From Eutreptiella sp. 'Long Island Sound 2002' (lineage: Eukaryota; Euglenozoa; Euglenophyceae; Eutreptiales; Eutreptiaceae): 64,000 nucleotides of DNA. The translations under genes and the position numbers were made by a program. The stretch lies in NCBI GenBank assembly GCA_964036045.1, contig OZ038384.1:99187600-99251599 (forward strand), read 5' to 3'. Positions 32,015 through 42,329 of this stretch are shown in pieces (position 1 is the stretch's first letter; every line of letters begins with the position of its first letter). The notes under the pieces are model-generated. The model was given only the letters and a program-made list of their open reading frames with translations. It did not search any database and was not told the origin of the DNA.

Positions 32015-32640
32015 CATATGCGGCTAATACGCCATTTCCCCCCCCCACACCCCCCACTACTGGGTCCGTCTTCAATGGGAAGTAAGGATACCCCCCCCCC
32101 TGTTTTGAGGTTGCGGAACACAAAAAAATTTGTTTTGGAAGGTATTTAGATGGGTAGGGGTGGGTTTGGTGCCTACTAAGGGGTTAGTAGAGCTAAAAAT
32201 AGGGTATGACATCACTTATGGTATTCTCCTACCCAAATTGCTAAAAATAGGCAACCTAGGGACAAAATTGGTAATGTGAGCCACAATTCTCCCCTAAAAG
32301 TGATTGTGAATGATGAAAATCAACAAAAGGAAGGCAAATGTTTCAAAACTTCATGGTATGGGGGGGCTAAAAGGTGGAGATGCGCTATTTTTAGGGGTAA
32401 AGTGGCTAATTTTAGCAGTTTTGGTAGGATGATGTCATCAGTGGTGTCATACCCTATTTTTAGCCATTGTGAGCGCTTTGTAGGGGCAAAGACCCACTAA
32501 AAACCATTCAATTCACTTCTAAAACTTTTTTTTGTGTTTCCCGACCCCAAAATAAGGGGTGGGGGTCACTGACCTTGTCCCAAAGTGCACCAGTTGGCCC
32601 AGGGGGGGGGGGCGGGTGGCGTATTAGCCATATATGCATA
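32015..32640. mobile_element. Foldback MITE between RepA copies 2 and 3
   Basis: The outer ends GCGGCTAATACGCCA (about 32021) and TGGCGTATTAGCCATATATG (about 32620) are inverted copies. Inner arms also pair: GCTAAAAATAGGGTATGACA (32191) with TGTCATACCCTATTTTTAGC, and AACACAAAAAAA with TTTTTTTTGTGTTTCCC. The arms are about 250 bp each with no coding capacity. Confidence 0.72.
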
Positions 32641-32849
32641 TATTACTACACCCCTCTCCCCATAAATCTAGCTAACAAGCAAGCAAGCAACAAGCAAGCA
32701 ACAAGCAAGCAACAAGCACTTCTCCTTTCCGTTTCGGCCATTGCTCCGCCTCATTGCTCCGGGCTCTACTCTACTCTAGCCATCCTAGAGCCTAGGTGGT
32801 GCCCTTGGTACGCGTTTGAACCCCAAGGTTGTTCCCAACTAGAATGTTC

Positions 32850-33318
32850 CCAATGGGAACAATTCCCGCCGGAACAATTTCTTTGGGAACACCACTAGAA
32901 CAAGTGTCGCAGGCCAGATAACCAGATCCATCACCATGAGTTTCCAAGTTCGTAAATGATGTTTTTTGTCTCTTTCTTGCATGTGTAACGCGTCCAAGGC
33001 TTGTCTTTCCCATCGGGGCCATGTTGACATATTGTGGGCCGTTGGTGCCACCTTCCACTAGGTGTACACATTTCGAACTTTTCGTATCCATTTGCAAGCC
33101 TGCTGTTCCTTGTAGTCCAGACGCACCGTTGTATAACTTTTCAACGTTGGCGTACCCGTTTTCCCGTTTGATTTGTGCATTGTGGCCATGCCTAGGGTCC
33201 CATTTTGGTATTTGTTCCTTGCTTGAATGCTCGGTGGGTCTACGGGCATCTTCCCCTAGAGGTATGGATTGCCAAATCGCTTCGTAGTTCATTGTTGTAG
33301 CTTCGGCATGCCTGCAAC
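32850..33318 (-). pseudogene. Gene fragment inside the nested transposon (minus)
   Basis: The minus strand is open for about 150 codons after an acceptor-like GGGTCTGTGTTGCAG. It reads MNYEAIWQSIPLGEDARRPT, KWDPRHGHNAQIKRENGYAN and KTSFTNLETHGDGSGYLACD, followed by a Cys pair CDTC. The composition is clearly protein-like. Family not recognised. It ends near the element's left subterminal repeats, so it is a fragment. Confidence 0.45.
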
Positions 33319-33329
33319 ACAGACCCGGG

Positions 33330-33886
33330 TTCAGCAACTAACCGCCTACCTCATCCATTTGGCTAGTGCCGTTAGCCTCCAGGACGGGGATCTTGTTGGG
33401 GAGCTCATAGCGGAATGGGCCATCTCCTCTCCACTCACCCATTGCCAATTTGCGGTGGCCGTGTGCTTGGCCCAACCGAGCTGTGTCCGAGAGATACAGC
33501 CGGGCTTTCCAGCAGCGCTGGAAAGATCTACTAGCCCCCTTGGAGCTTGCCCCCCCGGTGAGCACATTGGATCCCAAGGCCACGGGCATCAGTTGGCCAT
33601 GGGCATCGTGGCTGCGCCACATTGCCAGCCAACTGCCGTTGTGCCGCATGATCGATTGGTTGTTACCCCTGACATGCATTGTCAGGGGGGATGGCTACCC
33701 ATGCGCAAATGGGGAGTGGTCCCAATTGTCCGTGTCCATCGCTTGCGTGGGCCTTTGGGGACGCATTCCCGCCTGCGTGTGGGTCATCGGCCTCGCAATT
33801 TGCAGGGACAAAGTGATGGCGACCTTGGCAACCTCTACGAAGCCAATATTAAAGTGTGCCGCATACACACCGTGTTGTTCCGGTGA
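33330..33886 (+). pseudogene. Fragment of the 62.6-kb gene family inside the nested transposon (plus)
   Basis: Plus-strand sequence reads GISWPWASWLRHIASQLPL, then LPLTCIVRGDGYPCANGEWS and QLSVSIACVG, then DKVMATLATSTKPILK, partly across two frames. The gene at 62639 has GISWPLQKALDYIAGQPI, LPLSLIVRGDAFPIAG, NWSQISITMANFG and DKSATLLAKLWKRNIE in the same order and spacing. The fragment stops where exon 1 of that gene stops and shows a GTGTGCC at the matching donor position. The second exon is absent. Confidence 0.6.
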
Positions 33887-35233
33887 CGTTCCGATGGCTT
33901 GTTCCGGCGACGTTCCGGCGATGTTCAAGTGTTTTGTTGGAACCGTCACCAGAACAATTTGGTTCCAACAAAATTGATGTTGTTTTCTTAGGCCATCCAG
34001 GACAACAAATATAAGCATACCAGCGGGGACCCCCAAGGCTAGCAAACAACATATTTTGCTATCATGTACGGGTAGGCTTGGTTGGGGGGTAAACAAATTT
34101 CGAACTTTTTTTGTTCCGGCCATATAGCCTAGAACACTGGAACAATTTGGCTGGAACAACCTTGGGGTTCAAACGCACACCAAGGATGGCCTTGCCAAAT
34201 GCAAGTTTTGAGCCAAAAACTCACCGGTGGCGCCCCGTGGCGGGGGCGCCAAGTCGGGAGGTGCCCTCCCAAAACTGCGCGTATTGTGCCACAAAACAGC
34301 CTTTTTTGGCCCAAAACGGCCCCGAAACACACTCAAAACGGCCAAACGAAGGGGAACGGTTCCTACACTGCACGTGCGCCTTGATTGCCCCGTGAACAAG
34401 AGCCCTTTCTTGCCCTTTAGCTCCACCATATGTCCGAGAAACGGCCCAAAAATGGCTAAAAATGGCCTAAATGTGCATTGTTTGTGTCAACCACACCCAA
34501 AACCAAGAATGGGCCATATCTTGGGCTACGTGGCTCAAAACCGAATTCCGAGGGCACCTAGTCCACCCACAACCCCCCAGTTTTTGTGGTTTCCAAGCCT
34601 CGGAATCGCCCAACGAGCCACCTAGACCCCTGTACCAGTGGTCACTTGGTGGAGCCGGAGGGCAGCCTGGGCTGCGCACGGCGGGGGCCAACGGTGGGTC
34701 CACCAGGGTCCCCGGGGCGAAAAAAACATTTTTTCCAAAGTTGTTCCTAGACCACTTGGGATGCTCAAACAAGTGTTTTTGGCCCGTTTTGAGCCCGCGG
34801 TGACGCGTTTTGGGCCACGAAAAATCCCAAAAAGCCTTGAAAATGGGCCGTTTTGGGACCAAAAATGGGCCAAAATGGGTCGAAAACGCAGTTTTCCAAA
34901 AGTGATCCTGGGCCACTTGGGATGCTCAAACAAGTGTTTTTGGCCCGTTTTGAGCCCGTGGTGACGCGTTTTGGGCCCCGGAAAATCCCAATATGCCTTG
35001 AAAAGGGGCCGTTTTGGGAGCAAGAAAGGGTGAAAAACGGGTCAAAAACGCGTTTTTCCAAAAGTGACCCTGGACCATTAAGGGTGCACAAACAACTGAA
35101 ATGAGCCCATTTTGAGCCCGTTTTGACCAAGTTTAGCCCTTTCCGCCACGTGTATGCACCAAGTTGTACCCTCCGCACGCACCCTAGAGCCGTATGGTGG
35201 AGCCGGCTAGAGTTGGGGAGAGGGGTGTAGATT

Positions 35234-35239
<6 letters not shown>

Positions 35240-35286
<47 letters not shown>
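35240..35286. repeat. (GA)n microsatellite
   Basis: Directly abuts the 3' end of RepA copy 3. Confidence 0.95.
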
Positions 35287-35288
<2 letters not shown>

Positions 35289-35469
35289 AATATAAATAAA
35301 CAAACAAACAAATGAATGAATGAATGATTGCACTCCAAATCACAATGTTGGGCAGTGGGGCTGAATGCATCTCAGGCTTGACGGGCAGAAGCATGCCACT
35401 GTCCTTGTCCTTTCACAGGCAATGGGCTCACATTCTTCACATTGTGCACCACAAAAATGGCCGTCCCCA

Positions 35470-36510
35470 AAGTGTAACACGAGGTCGTTGTGTTTCGACA
35501 AGGACATGCTGGTGCAGGGGTGGGAGGGGCACCAGTCAATGAAATTGTGGAGGGGGACAAGCCATGAAAAGGCACAATGACACATCGGAGCACAGTGATA
35601 GGCACGAAGCAAGTTTGTAGGATGCGTGGCATCTACCCTTGTCTCCAGAAGGACAGTCTTTACCATTGTCGATGGGAGGGTGGCATGTGCTGTTTGTCTG
35701 CGGGGGGGGGGGGATATTGCTGGTTGTTGATGTGACGGTGTTAACTGCATGTCTCCGGGGGCGCAGTGAAAATAGACGATGATGAGCTTCGGGAGGGTAG
35801 CATACGTGGGCCGCTCTTGGGAAGGATTTTTAGTTCATTCCAATGATGCCAGTTTGCCTCTGCGACCCTTGCGGGGACAAAGGGGTTTTACCACGCTCCG
35901 GTCGGCAAACGGCACCCCCCCCCCCCCACCCGGCCTCATCTGTTACCATCCCGTGACCATCGCAGACTGACGCGTGACCACATGCGTTTCCAACTTCCAA
36001 CCGCCGTCTCAGACCTCCTACGGGTGCGAACTCTCCACCCTGGATCTTTCGGGATGTTCGGAGACCGCACTTTCACTGCGGGCACCGTTACCATTGGTGT
36101 TCGAACCTGATTCCCCCCACCCACCCACATTGTCCTAACACGGGCCAGGTTCTGGTTCAGGGGGTAAAAGTGCGGAAACACGGGGTTGCCGTGTTTGGAC
36201 AGGCTCATGTTACCGTGCGGCACGTACCACAGAACACATGTTGCAGACATAAACCATAGCCCTTAAGGCATACCCCTTCAAGACTACAGAAGGGTGTCCA
36301 ACAGGCCAGCATCCACCCCACAACACGACAGCACATGGAATTACAGCTACCCCACTTTGCCACCCATGTTGACCCTTCCTGCAGCCTGCACAACGCTACA
36401 AACCACATTCTCTGTTCAATTGGACCGCAAAAATGATGGTTCCAAAAAAGGCCCAAAAGTGCTGGAACACAGGGTCGCCGTTTCTGGACAAGCCCGTGTG
36501 AGGACAAGAG
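35470..36510 (-). repeat. Three diverged copies of an SLSKHG-type segment
   Basis: On the minus strand, CATGTCCTTGTCGAAACACA at about 35490, CATGAGCCTGTCCAAACACG at about 36190 and a third form GGGCTTGTCCAGAAACGG at about 36487 are related. They translate as MSLSKHNDLVLHF, MSLSKHGNPVFPHF and GLSRNGDPVFQHF. The flanks of the first and third are also similar (ATTTTTGTGG and ATTTTTGCGG downstream). They may be old tandem exons or repeat fragments within the GT61 intron. Confidence 0.4.
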
Positions 36511-36581
36511 GGGGGGGGGTACCATGGGTGCAGGCGTCATGTGCTGACCTTTTGACCGACCGGATTGTCGTGCACGGGTAC

Positions 36582-36842
36582 CTGGATACTTAAGCAACAC
36601 ACTCCTGAGTGCCTGGTCCAGCGCTTGATGGTTCAGCACTCGGCGCCGGTGGGAGTCCTGCTTCACGTAGATCCCCACTCTCAGAGGGATGGCGTGAAGA
36701 TCCGGCGGCGGCAGACCCGACTGAGAGGCGCGCAGGGCGCCCGGGATCGGGAGGCACAGCCCCGAGAGCACGTCCCTGCGCAGCGCGCTGTGGCCCGCGA
36801 TGGACTCGTACTTGCCCCAGCCGTGCATGTGCTCGTCTTTCC
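36582..36842 (-). CDS. GT61-type glycosyltransferase, internal exon
   Basis: The 261-nt exon runs from acceptor CCGCCCGCGACAG (36842) to donor TATCCAG|GTACCC (36582). It reads HGWGKYESIAGHSALRRDVL and then PLRVGIYVKQDSHRRRVLNH, followed by QALDQALRSVLLKYP. The strand followed by R-R-R-x-L-N and a helix is the central GT61 motif (iXRxxxRRilNexel). Both introns are phase 1, matching the neighbours on each side. Confidence 0.72.
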
Positions 36843-37429
36843 CTGTCGCGGGCGGTACGCGGCGGTGAGACTCACGGTCACCGACTCCTGCTTCAACCCG
36901 AAACTGCCTCGCCCCCCCCCCCCCATCACTGGCACCCCCCCCCGCCCCTCTCTGACGTGACAGGCTTCACAGGGGGGGGGGTCGCGAGACCAAATAAAAA
37001 AAAACAGACAAATGCAAACGAGAGGTAATGCACTGCACAGTGAAGCATAAATGCATCTGTATTCTCTATGCCAAACCTGATTAAACCTCAAGACACCCAC
37101 TGTGTCTGAAACAGAAAACAGAACATCATGTTTGACTGCAGCCAGTCAGAGAATCACAGCCAGTAGCAGTCAGTCAGAGATCAGCAATCGATAAAGAAAC
37201 CATGCATTACCAGCATCGCCGAAAGGGGGGGGGGGGCGGGGGATAAGAGGGCAGGGCAACGCTCTCCGACAACCCTTCTCACTCCCCTCTGGGGCATGAG
37301 CATCTAGGACCTCAAACGCCGCATGCCCTCACTGGCACCCTCACTCCCTCATTCGCACCACCACCCTCAACCCTACTCACGGCCAGAGACCCTCCCGGGC
37401 GGGCAGAGACCCTTCACACTGGGCTCGCC
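36843..37429. other. Intronic DNA
   Basis: C runs at 36911-36925 and 36938, G runs at 36975 and 37227. No gene recognised. Confidence 0.4.
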
Positions 37430-37560
37430 ACCTCAGAGGCGGCCCCAGAAGCGATTAGATAAGCGGTTGGAGGAGGTTGCTAAAGGGGTCGGGGGCGGTT
37501 ACTGTCGGTTACAAATGCCATTGAACCTGGAACTTGGCGTAAGGGAGACAGCGGCTGGGC
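37430..37560 (+). repeat. LEEFAK repeat, copy 4 (longest)
   Basis: Plus-strand frame reads RLDKRLEEVAKGVGGGYCRL, then QMPLNLELGVRETAAGHRLG. It is antisense to the GT61 gene, whose intron it occupies. This copy keeps the longest uninterrupted frame of the four. Confidence 0.6.
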
Positions 37561-37939
37561 ATAGGCTCGGCAGCCTGGAGTGGGGCAGTCCCCTTATCGC
37601 CGGCAAGGACTCTGGTGCCGTCAGAGAGGGACGCCTGTCTGTGTGCTGAGGACACATGAGGGCAAATCACTTGCGAGGTAGGAGCCATGGCCGGGAGCCA
37701 CGTGGCGGCGGTGAGAGGGGAGTAGGTGTGTGTTAGGGGAGGAGATTGCAGAGGCCTCTGTCACTTGGCAGCAGCACTCATTACGCCCACGGCCGCCCAG
37801 CGTGCAGCCGTTGCAGCGCAGGCTCTCCAACCCAGCCCTGCCGTGTCCATGCCGCGAATCTGTGTCAAGCAGGATGAGTGCGGTTTCAAACTGCACAGAC
37901 GCTACGCGATATTGCGGGCGTGTGCAGAGTGACAGTTAC
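37561..37939. other. Intronic DNA with a possible cassette exon
   Basis: On the minus strand an acceptor CTGCTTGACACAG near 37860 opens a frame (DSRHGHGRAGLESLRC) compatible with the phase of the preceding GT61 exon. However, the flanking exons already join in phase without it. Confidence 0.3.
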
Positions 37940-38104
37940 CGCAGCAGAGGTCGCGCTGCCGGTCGGATGGCGAAGTATTGCCTGATCGGATGCAGGTCAG
38001 GCCAGTGAAGCCCCGCTGCAGGAGGTCCGCCACAATAGAAGAGCCCAAGTGGGTCACGCGCCCGCCGAACGCACATACATCATTGCACCGCTCTTCCCAT
38101 CGAA
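37940..38104 (-). CDS. GT61-type glycosyltransferase, internal exon
   Basis: The 165-nt exon runs from acceptor TGCTGCTCGACCCAG (38104) to donor CTGCTGCG|GTAACT (37940). Read in phase 1 from the upstream exon it gives VRWEERCNDVCAFGGRVTHL and IVADLLQRGFTGLTCIRSGN. Read on into 36842 it gives LCCGKDEHMHGWGKYES. This continues the GT61 N-terminal half after the Cys-containing CYEELLIG segment. Confidence 0.6.
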
Positions 38105-38757
38105 CTGGGTCGAGCAGCAATCACCGAGCACCAAACACACTCTACTCTGCTGCGAGCCCTGCTCGGGCCGGTTGGCCTTTCCACTGTGAGTCTGTGATCG
38201 CGCACAAACAATTCGGAGAGAGGTTAGGGGCAAAGGCACGGGCGGCGGACAGCATCGAGTCGGCAACCCGGACGCCAAACAACTGAAATTCAAGAGTAGG
38301 TGGAGGACTTTATGCAGAAAAAACAATGGATAGCTCTGAAAGTCCGAATGGATTTGACCGCCGGCGCGTGTGCCAGGGATTCGCTTCCTCAGGGTGATTG
38401 TGATGTGGACGCTCCTGCAGAGCCACACAGCCCGAAGGCACGCCTCCACAAACCACAACCAACCAACCAACCAGCAAACTGTCTCCAACATTATGTGGTC
38501 CGCCCCCCGAAGAAAGAACATTCAGATGGTGTGCCTGCAGCCCCCCACCACCACCACCGCATCCTCGCGGTGATTCTCGCCCCTCCCAACACATACCCAT
38601 TATCCACGCCCTTTGGCGTGTCAGGGGGCAGTCCGCAGGGAAGGGGGGAAGCCGCAGGTTGTGGCATCCTCCGCACTCCCCAGCAGCAGCAGCAGCAGCA
38701 GCAAACACCCGGCAGCAAACAGCAAGCAACGCACACGAGCCCTGACATAACAAATAC
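38105..38757. other. Intronic DNA with a CAG tract
   Basis: Contains CAGCAGCAGCAG repeats at 38681-38702. No exon supported. Confidence 0.4.
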
Positions 38758-38914
38758 CTCCAATCAACAACTCCTCATAGCAAGACATCCCCTGGGTCTC
38801 CTCCCCTGGGTCAGCCACGAACTCAGGGGGCTGCAGCGTAGTCTGGATGATCCACATCAGCCACATTGTATCTTTGAACACGGGAGGGACCACGACCCTC
38901 TCAAGCCTCGTCCC
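38758..38914 (-). CDS. GT61-type glycosyltransferase, upstream exon
   Basis: The 157-nt exon runs from acceptor GTTGGTGCTCACGTAG (38914) to donor GATTGGAG|GTATTT (38758). It reads LERVVVPPVFKDTMWLMWII and then EETQGMSCYEELLIG. The C-[FY]-x-x-[LA]-x-[VI]-G element is characteristic of the family just before its central domain. A stop in frame directly upstream of the acceptor confirms that an intron precedes it. The N-terminal exons and the expected signal anchor are not identified. Confidence 0.62.
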
Positions 38915-39175
38915 CTACGTGAGCACCAACGAGGCTACTGCGTGATCACCGGCGGCCATGCCAGCACAAAGCAACCATCCCAAAACTTCTAAAGGGGGTC
39001 ACGAGCTGCTTGAAATTCTGTCCTGTGTCTCGAATGATGTGTTACCGAAGCGCATGTCGATAGAGGCAATTGTTTTCGCATCTCGCACTATGACATGCCC
39101 GTTTGTACACATTTTGGGGGGGGGCATTGGATGCAATGAAATTAATTCACAGTGGACCCGAGGCAGCCATTGGTT

Positions 39176-39565
39176 TCAAGGGTCTGCCCTGCCACTGAGG
39201 AGGGGTGGAGGGTGGCCGTGATTGGGCTGCCAAGCGAACATCCTTCGGGAATGATGCAAGGGGCACTGGTGGAGGGGGCCACTGATTCGCTTATGTGCAC
39301 AACTTGATGGCTTCTGGCATTGACACATGTGCAGACAGTGCCCGGAAAACCGCGCGTGCTTTCTGCCCGTGGGGCGCGCTTCGCTGCAGAAGCTTGAATA
39401 CTCGCCCTCTGCATACGCCAGGTACGCGCTCAGGCCTTCTGTTCGGAGGTATTGGTCCGGGATTCCGGCACCCAAACCAGACCAGCCCTGTGCGTCGGGG
39501 GCACGGCAGCAACACACGTTTGCCATTGCAGTGTTCTTGAATAAAAGGTACGTCCCATAGTACAC
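39176..39565 (-). CDS. Possible upstream exon of the GT61 gene
   Basis: Minus-strand frame with protein-like sequence (YLRTEGLSAYLAYAEGEYSS, then FCSEARPTGRKHARFSGHCL) and an acceptor-like CGTGCCCCCGACGCACAG near 39485. The neighbouring frame is also open, and no GT61 motif is visible, so the link is positional only. Confidence 0.25.
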   Translation of the reverse strand: MYYGTYLLFKNTAMANVCCCRAPDAQGWSGLGAGIPDQYLRTEGLSAYLAYAEGEYSSFCSEARPTGRKHARFSGHCLHMCQCQKPSSCAHKRISGPLHQCPLHHSRRMFAWQPNHGHPPPLLSGRADP

Positions 39566-42090
39566 ATCATGCAGAGCGTGTGTTGGATTCTCATAATATG
39601 AGACGCGGGATATATAAGTAGATCTGCGGAAAAGTGCCAGAAGTACACCTGAGGCTCACGACAGAAATCAGGTTGCACGACTCCTGCACGACACTCAGTC
39701 GTGGTAGTTCGGGGGGGCCTCACGGTTTGACATCATTCTGATCATTGCTCGGTGGGCCACCCTCCGCGTAACGGGAGTCCACAAGGCATGGCAGTACAGA
39801 TTTCCAAAAGGGGATCAGAAATGGGGGTGAGGCGGGCATGCGCTTGAAGCCCCCCCCCCCCGCCTCCCCTTGTCAGTTACGCTCCAACCCGATCCATAAC
39901 ACCAACTACGGCTGCAACGGGTTTGTAACCGCCGCCTCATGCCCCCCAACCGCATTCCAAACAGGCGTTTGCCAGAACCGGGCACACAAAGACCAGCGTG
40001 TTGATTTCGCTGCGCTCAGCGAAAATAAGTAAATTGTTCCGTTGAGATTTTGTATGCGTGGTGCCGTTTGTGGAGGAAACACACCAAAACGGTCCCAAAG
40101 CTGATGGGACCGATCATGACCATTTTATGCCGGGGGCACTCCGAGGCAGTCATCAGCTGATTGGTCTTCGTCGAATCCAAAGGTGCATTTTCCTTTGTGT
40201 TTGATGTTTCTTCGTGGAGGCCCCACTCCAAACCGTGTGGGCTCTGCGTATAAAGTGCATTGTTTTGCCCTGTGCTCCAGATCCCGATCCTATGCAGTGC
40301 ACTGTGCCCAATGCCGGCCCGTTGCCGACCCGTGGGACGCCAAAGTTTGTGGGAGGGTGTCCTGGGTCGGACCATCTCAGAGTCGGCGGCCATGTTGTCC
40401 CGACTTGCCAATAGGTGATTCGACTTCGCGATTTCGAGTCGAAACTGTGCGGTGTATTTAGCTGATTTGCTGTTCATGGGCCCTGGGGGGGGGAGCCCGC
40501 CAAAGGGCGCCTCTTGATCAAATGACGCAGGAAAACGGGGTACGTGAACACAACGGCCTGGCTTGGGGTTGGGATAGGAATGGCTTCAAGCCCACGCAGG
40601 AGCGATTGGGCCACGAACCAAGGGAGGAATCTGGTGTGCTCAAGTTACCAGCATCGGCACAGGAAAGGCAATTGAGGACCACGAGACGCGATAAATGGCA
40701 ACGACCCCGAGAATCAAACGGGGACTGTCTGGCGCCCCGTGATTCACAGAATGGACGTAGTGTTGCACGTGCGGCGCTGCAAGAGCAGAAACAGGCAAAT
40801 TTTCACAGCTTGCAGTGCACCATCTCCCTGGCGTTAGTACCTGAGGCGGCGGTTACCAAACGACCCCCGACTGGAATCTCCCGGTCTGTCAATCTCAACG
40901 CACATGCACATCCACGCAGCACCCAACCAGGAACTTTCCCTAGTTTTCTACGGCGAATCCCGCCGCCAGCTCAGGATCACCAACCCTGAAGGCTGCCAGG
41001 CTGCCAAGAGTGGTGGGTCCACGCTGCACCATACCTGCCAGGGAAGTAATAGCATCGGTTGGCAGCTTTGCATTGCATTGTATCTGGGACGAAGCGTGGG
41101 CACTTGGGGCGTCACAGCTCTTGAGATACAACCCACCCAACAGTTACTCAATCATCTCCAAGGACCCCTGCAAAACGACTGGGGCTTTTTCCGCCGGGCC
41201 GCAGCCCGCTCCACACCGGGCTACACGTCACAAAACTATCATGGATTCACTGAGGCAATACCGCGGCCATTGGTTGCCCTGCGATTGGGGTGTGGTTGAG
41301 GCTGATGTTAGGAATACATTGCCATCTTGCCTTGTCTCTTGTTTGCACCCTGGTTGCACGCTAGCTGTTCCTAACCCTTGCACGGGGAATGCACCAGATG
41401 TCAAAACGGCATCCGCACTCACAGTAGTACATTGAAGGAGAGCGCAACCAGGCCTTTGCTTAGTGATACTGGGGCGGGGGGGGGATTGGGAACCCGACAG
41501 AATGTCACACAGGGGCCAGAGGTTTGGCCGCCTGGCCACATATCTAGTCTGCCACGGCCAAGGGGCCATGAGTGGAAAGGGTCAAACGTGTGCAGGCTAG
41601 CCGTGGCTGGAAACACCCCCAACATCACAGTGCCTTCCGACTGGCTTTTCCTGTCAATGGATGTTGCGCTCAGGCCTTTGCTTAGTGGCTGGTTGATACA
41701 AAACCGGGGGCGGGGGTCAGAGGCCAAAAAACAATGTGTGTACCTAAACTCGACCTCCAAGTTCGGGCCCCTGTGATAAACGTCATTTTCTCCCCCAGGA
41801 AATATTTTCTGATTTGGGTGGGTGGGTGGGTCAGCCAAAATCCCGGGGGGGGGGGGGGGGGCAATTTACCCGGGCGGCCGACTGGCCCATTGTCCCGTTG
41901 CTTGCCCCGAAGGGGGTGCCAAGATTTTGGCAACAATGGGAGGACCACGGTGAGCAAATTGATGATCACATGTATAGCTCGCGGCACCAAACACATCGGT
42001 GGGTAGGGACCGATCCAGAACACTGAGCGCAAGCACATGTCAGCACATCAAGTGGGGAAGAGGCTCGTGGTCCACCAAAGGACTGGACCA
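39566..42090. other. Unassigned region
   Basis: No gene supported. A minus-strand frame at 40016-40477 contains a short hydrophobic stretch (MIGPISFGTVLVCFLH) that could be a signal anchor of the upstream part of the GT61 gene. A duplicated AGGCCTTTGCTTAGTG lies at 41450 and 41672. G runs lie near 41470 and 41846. Confidence 0.3.
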
Positions 42091-42329
42091 TGTCACGTGC
42101 AAGAATGTCCTAGCACATGGGTGAGTGGGCACACCCGCAGTGGTGACTTGGCGTGCGCCGAACACCATATCGTGGCTGTTGAACGCATGAGGGTAGAAGT
42201 CTCGGAGTCGGTACCTGTAGGCCATGAGGAGGCAAGGAAGCGGATGGCGATGGGCTGTTTGGATTCTCCCCCCTGTGTGACATTCCGTCTGGTAGTTGTT
42301 TCTTTACGGGGCCCTGGACAGTCACCCGT

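Larger units (their letters stand above)
32803..34185. mobile_element. 1.38-kb TIR transposon nested in RepA copy 3
   Basis: The ends are 33-bp inverted repeats differing at two positions: left CCTTGGTACGCGTTTGAACC followed by CCAAGGTTGTTCC, and the right end its complement. Subterminal clusters of GTTCC/GGAAC lie inside both ends (32830-32890 and 33885-33970, 34110-34160). Flanks GCCCTTG and GGCCTTG may be an imperfect target duplication. The interior holds two coding-like fragments on opposite strands (next entries) that do not make a complete transposase. This is the structure of a non-autonomous element that has picked up gene fragments. Subterminal repeats of this kind occur in hAT and CACTA elements; the superfamily is not settled. 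Confidence 0.75.
32643..35240 (+). mobile_element. RepA element, copy 3, split by a nested insertion
   Basis: The 5' part (32643-32802) and 3' part (34186-35240) together make one RepA unit of about 1.2 kb. The break falls in the segment that reads GTGGTGCCCTTGCCGAATCC in copy 2. The 3' part ends GGGGAGAGGGGTGTAGATTA with GAGGATA followed by a (GA)n tract. Confidence 0.82.
27731..36581 (-). other. 8.85-kb intron of the GT61 gene, filled with repeats
   Basis: The donor at 36581 (TATCCAG|GTACCC) and acceptor at 27731 fit in phase. Within it lie poly-G/C hairpins, a tRNA-like sequence, three RepA elements, a foldback element, a nested 1.38-kb transposon and a three-copy diverged repeat. A few minus-strand protein-like segments (28940-29030 and 28680-28770, the latter after an acceptor CTGCATGTTGTCAG) could be skipped or alternative exons. 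Confidence 0.6.
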
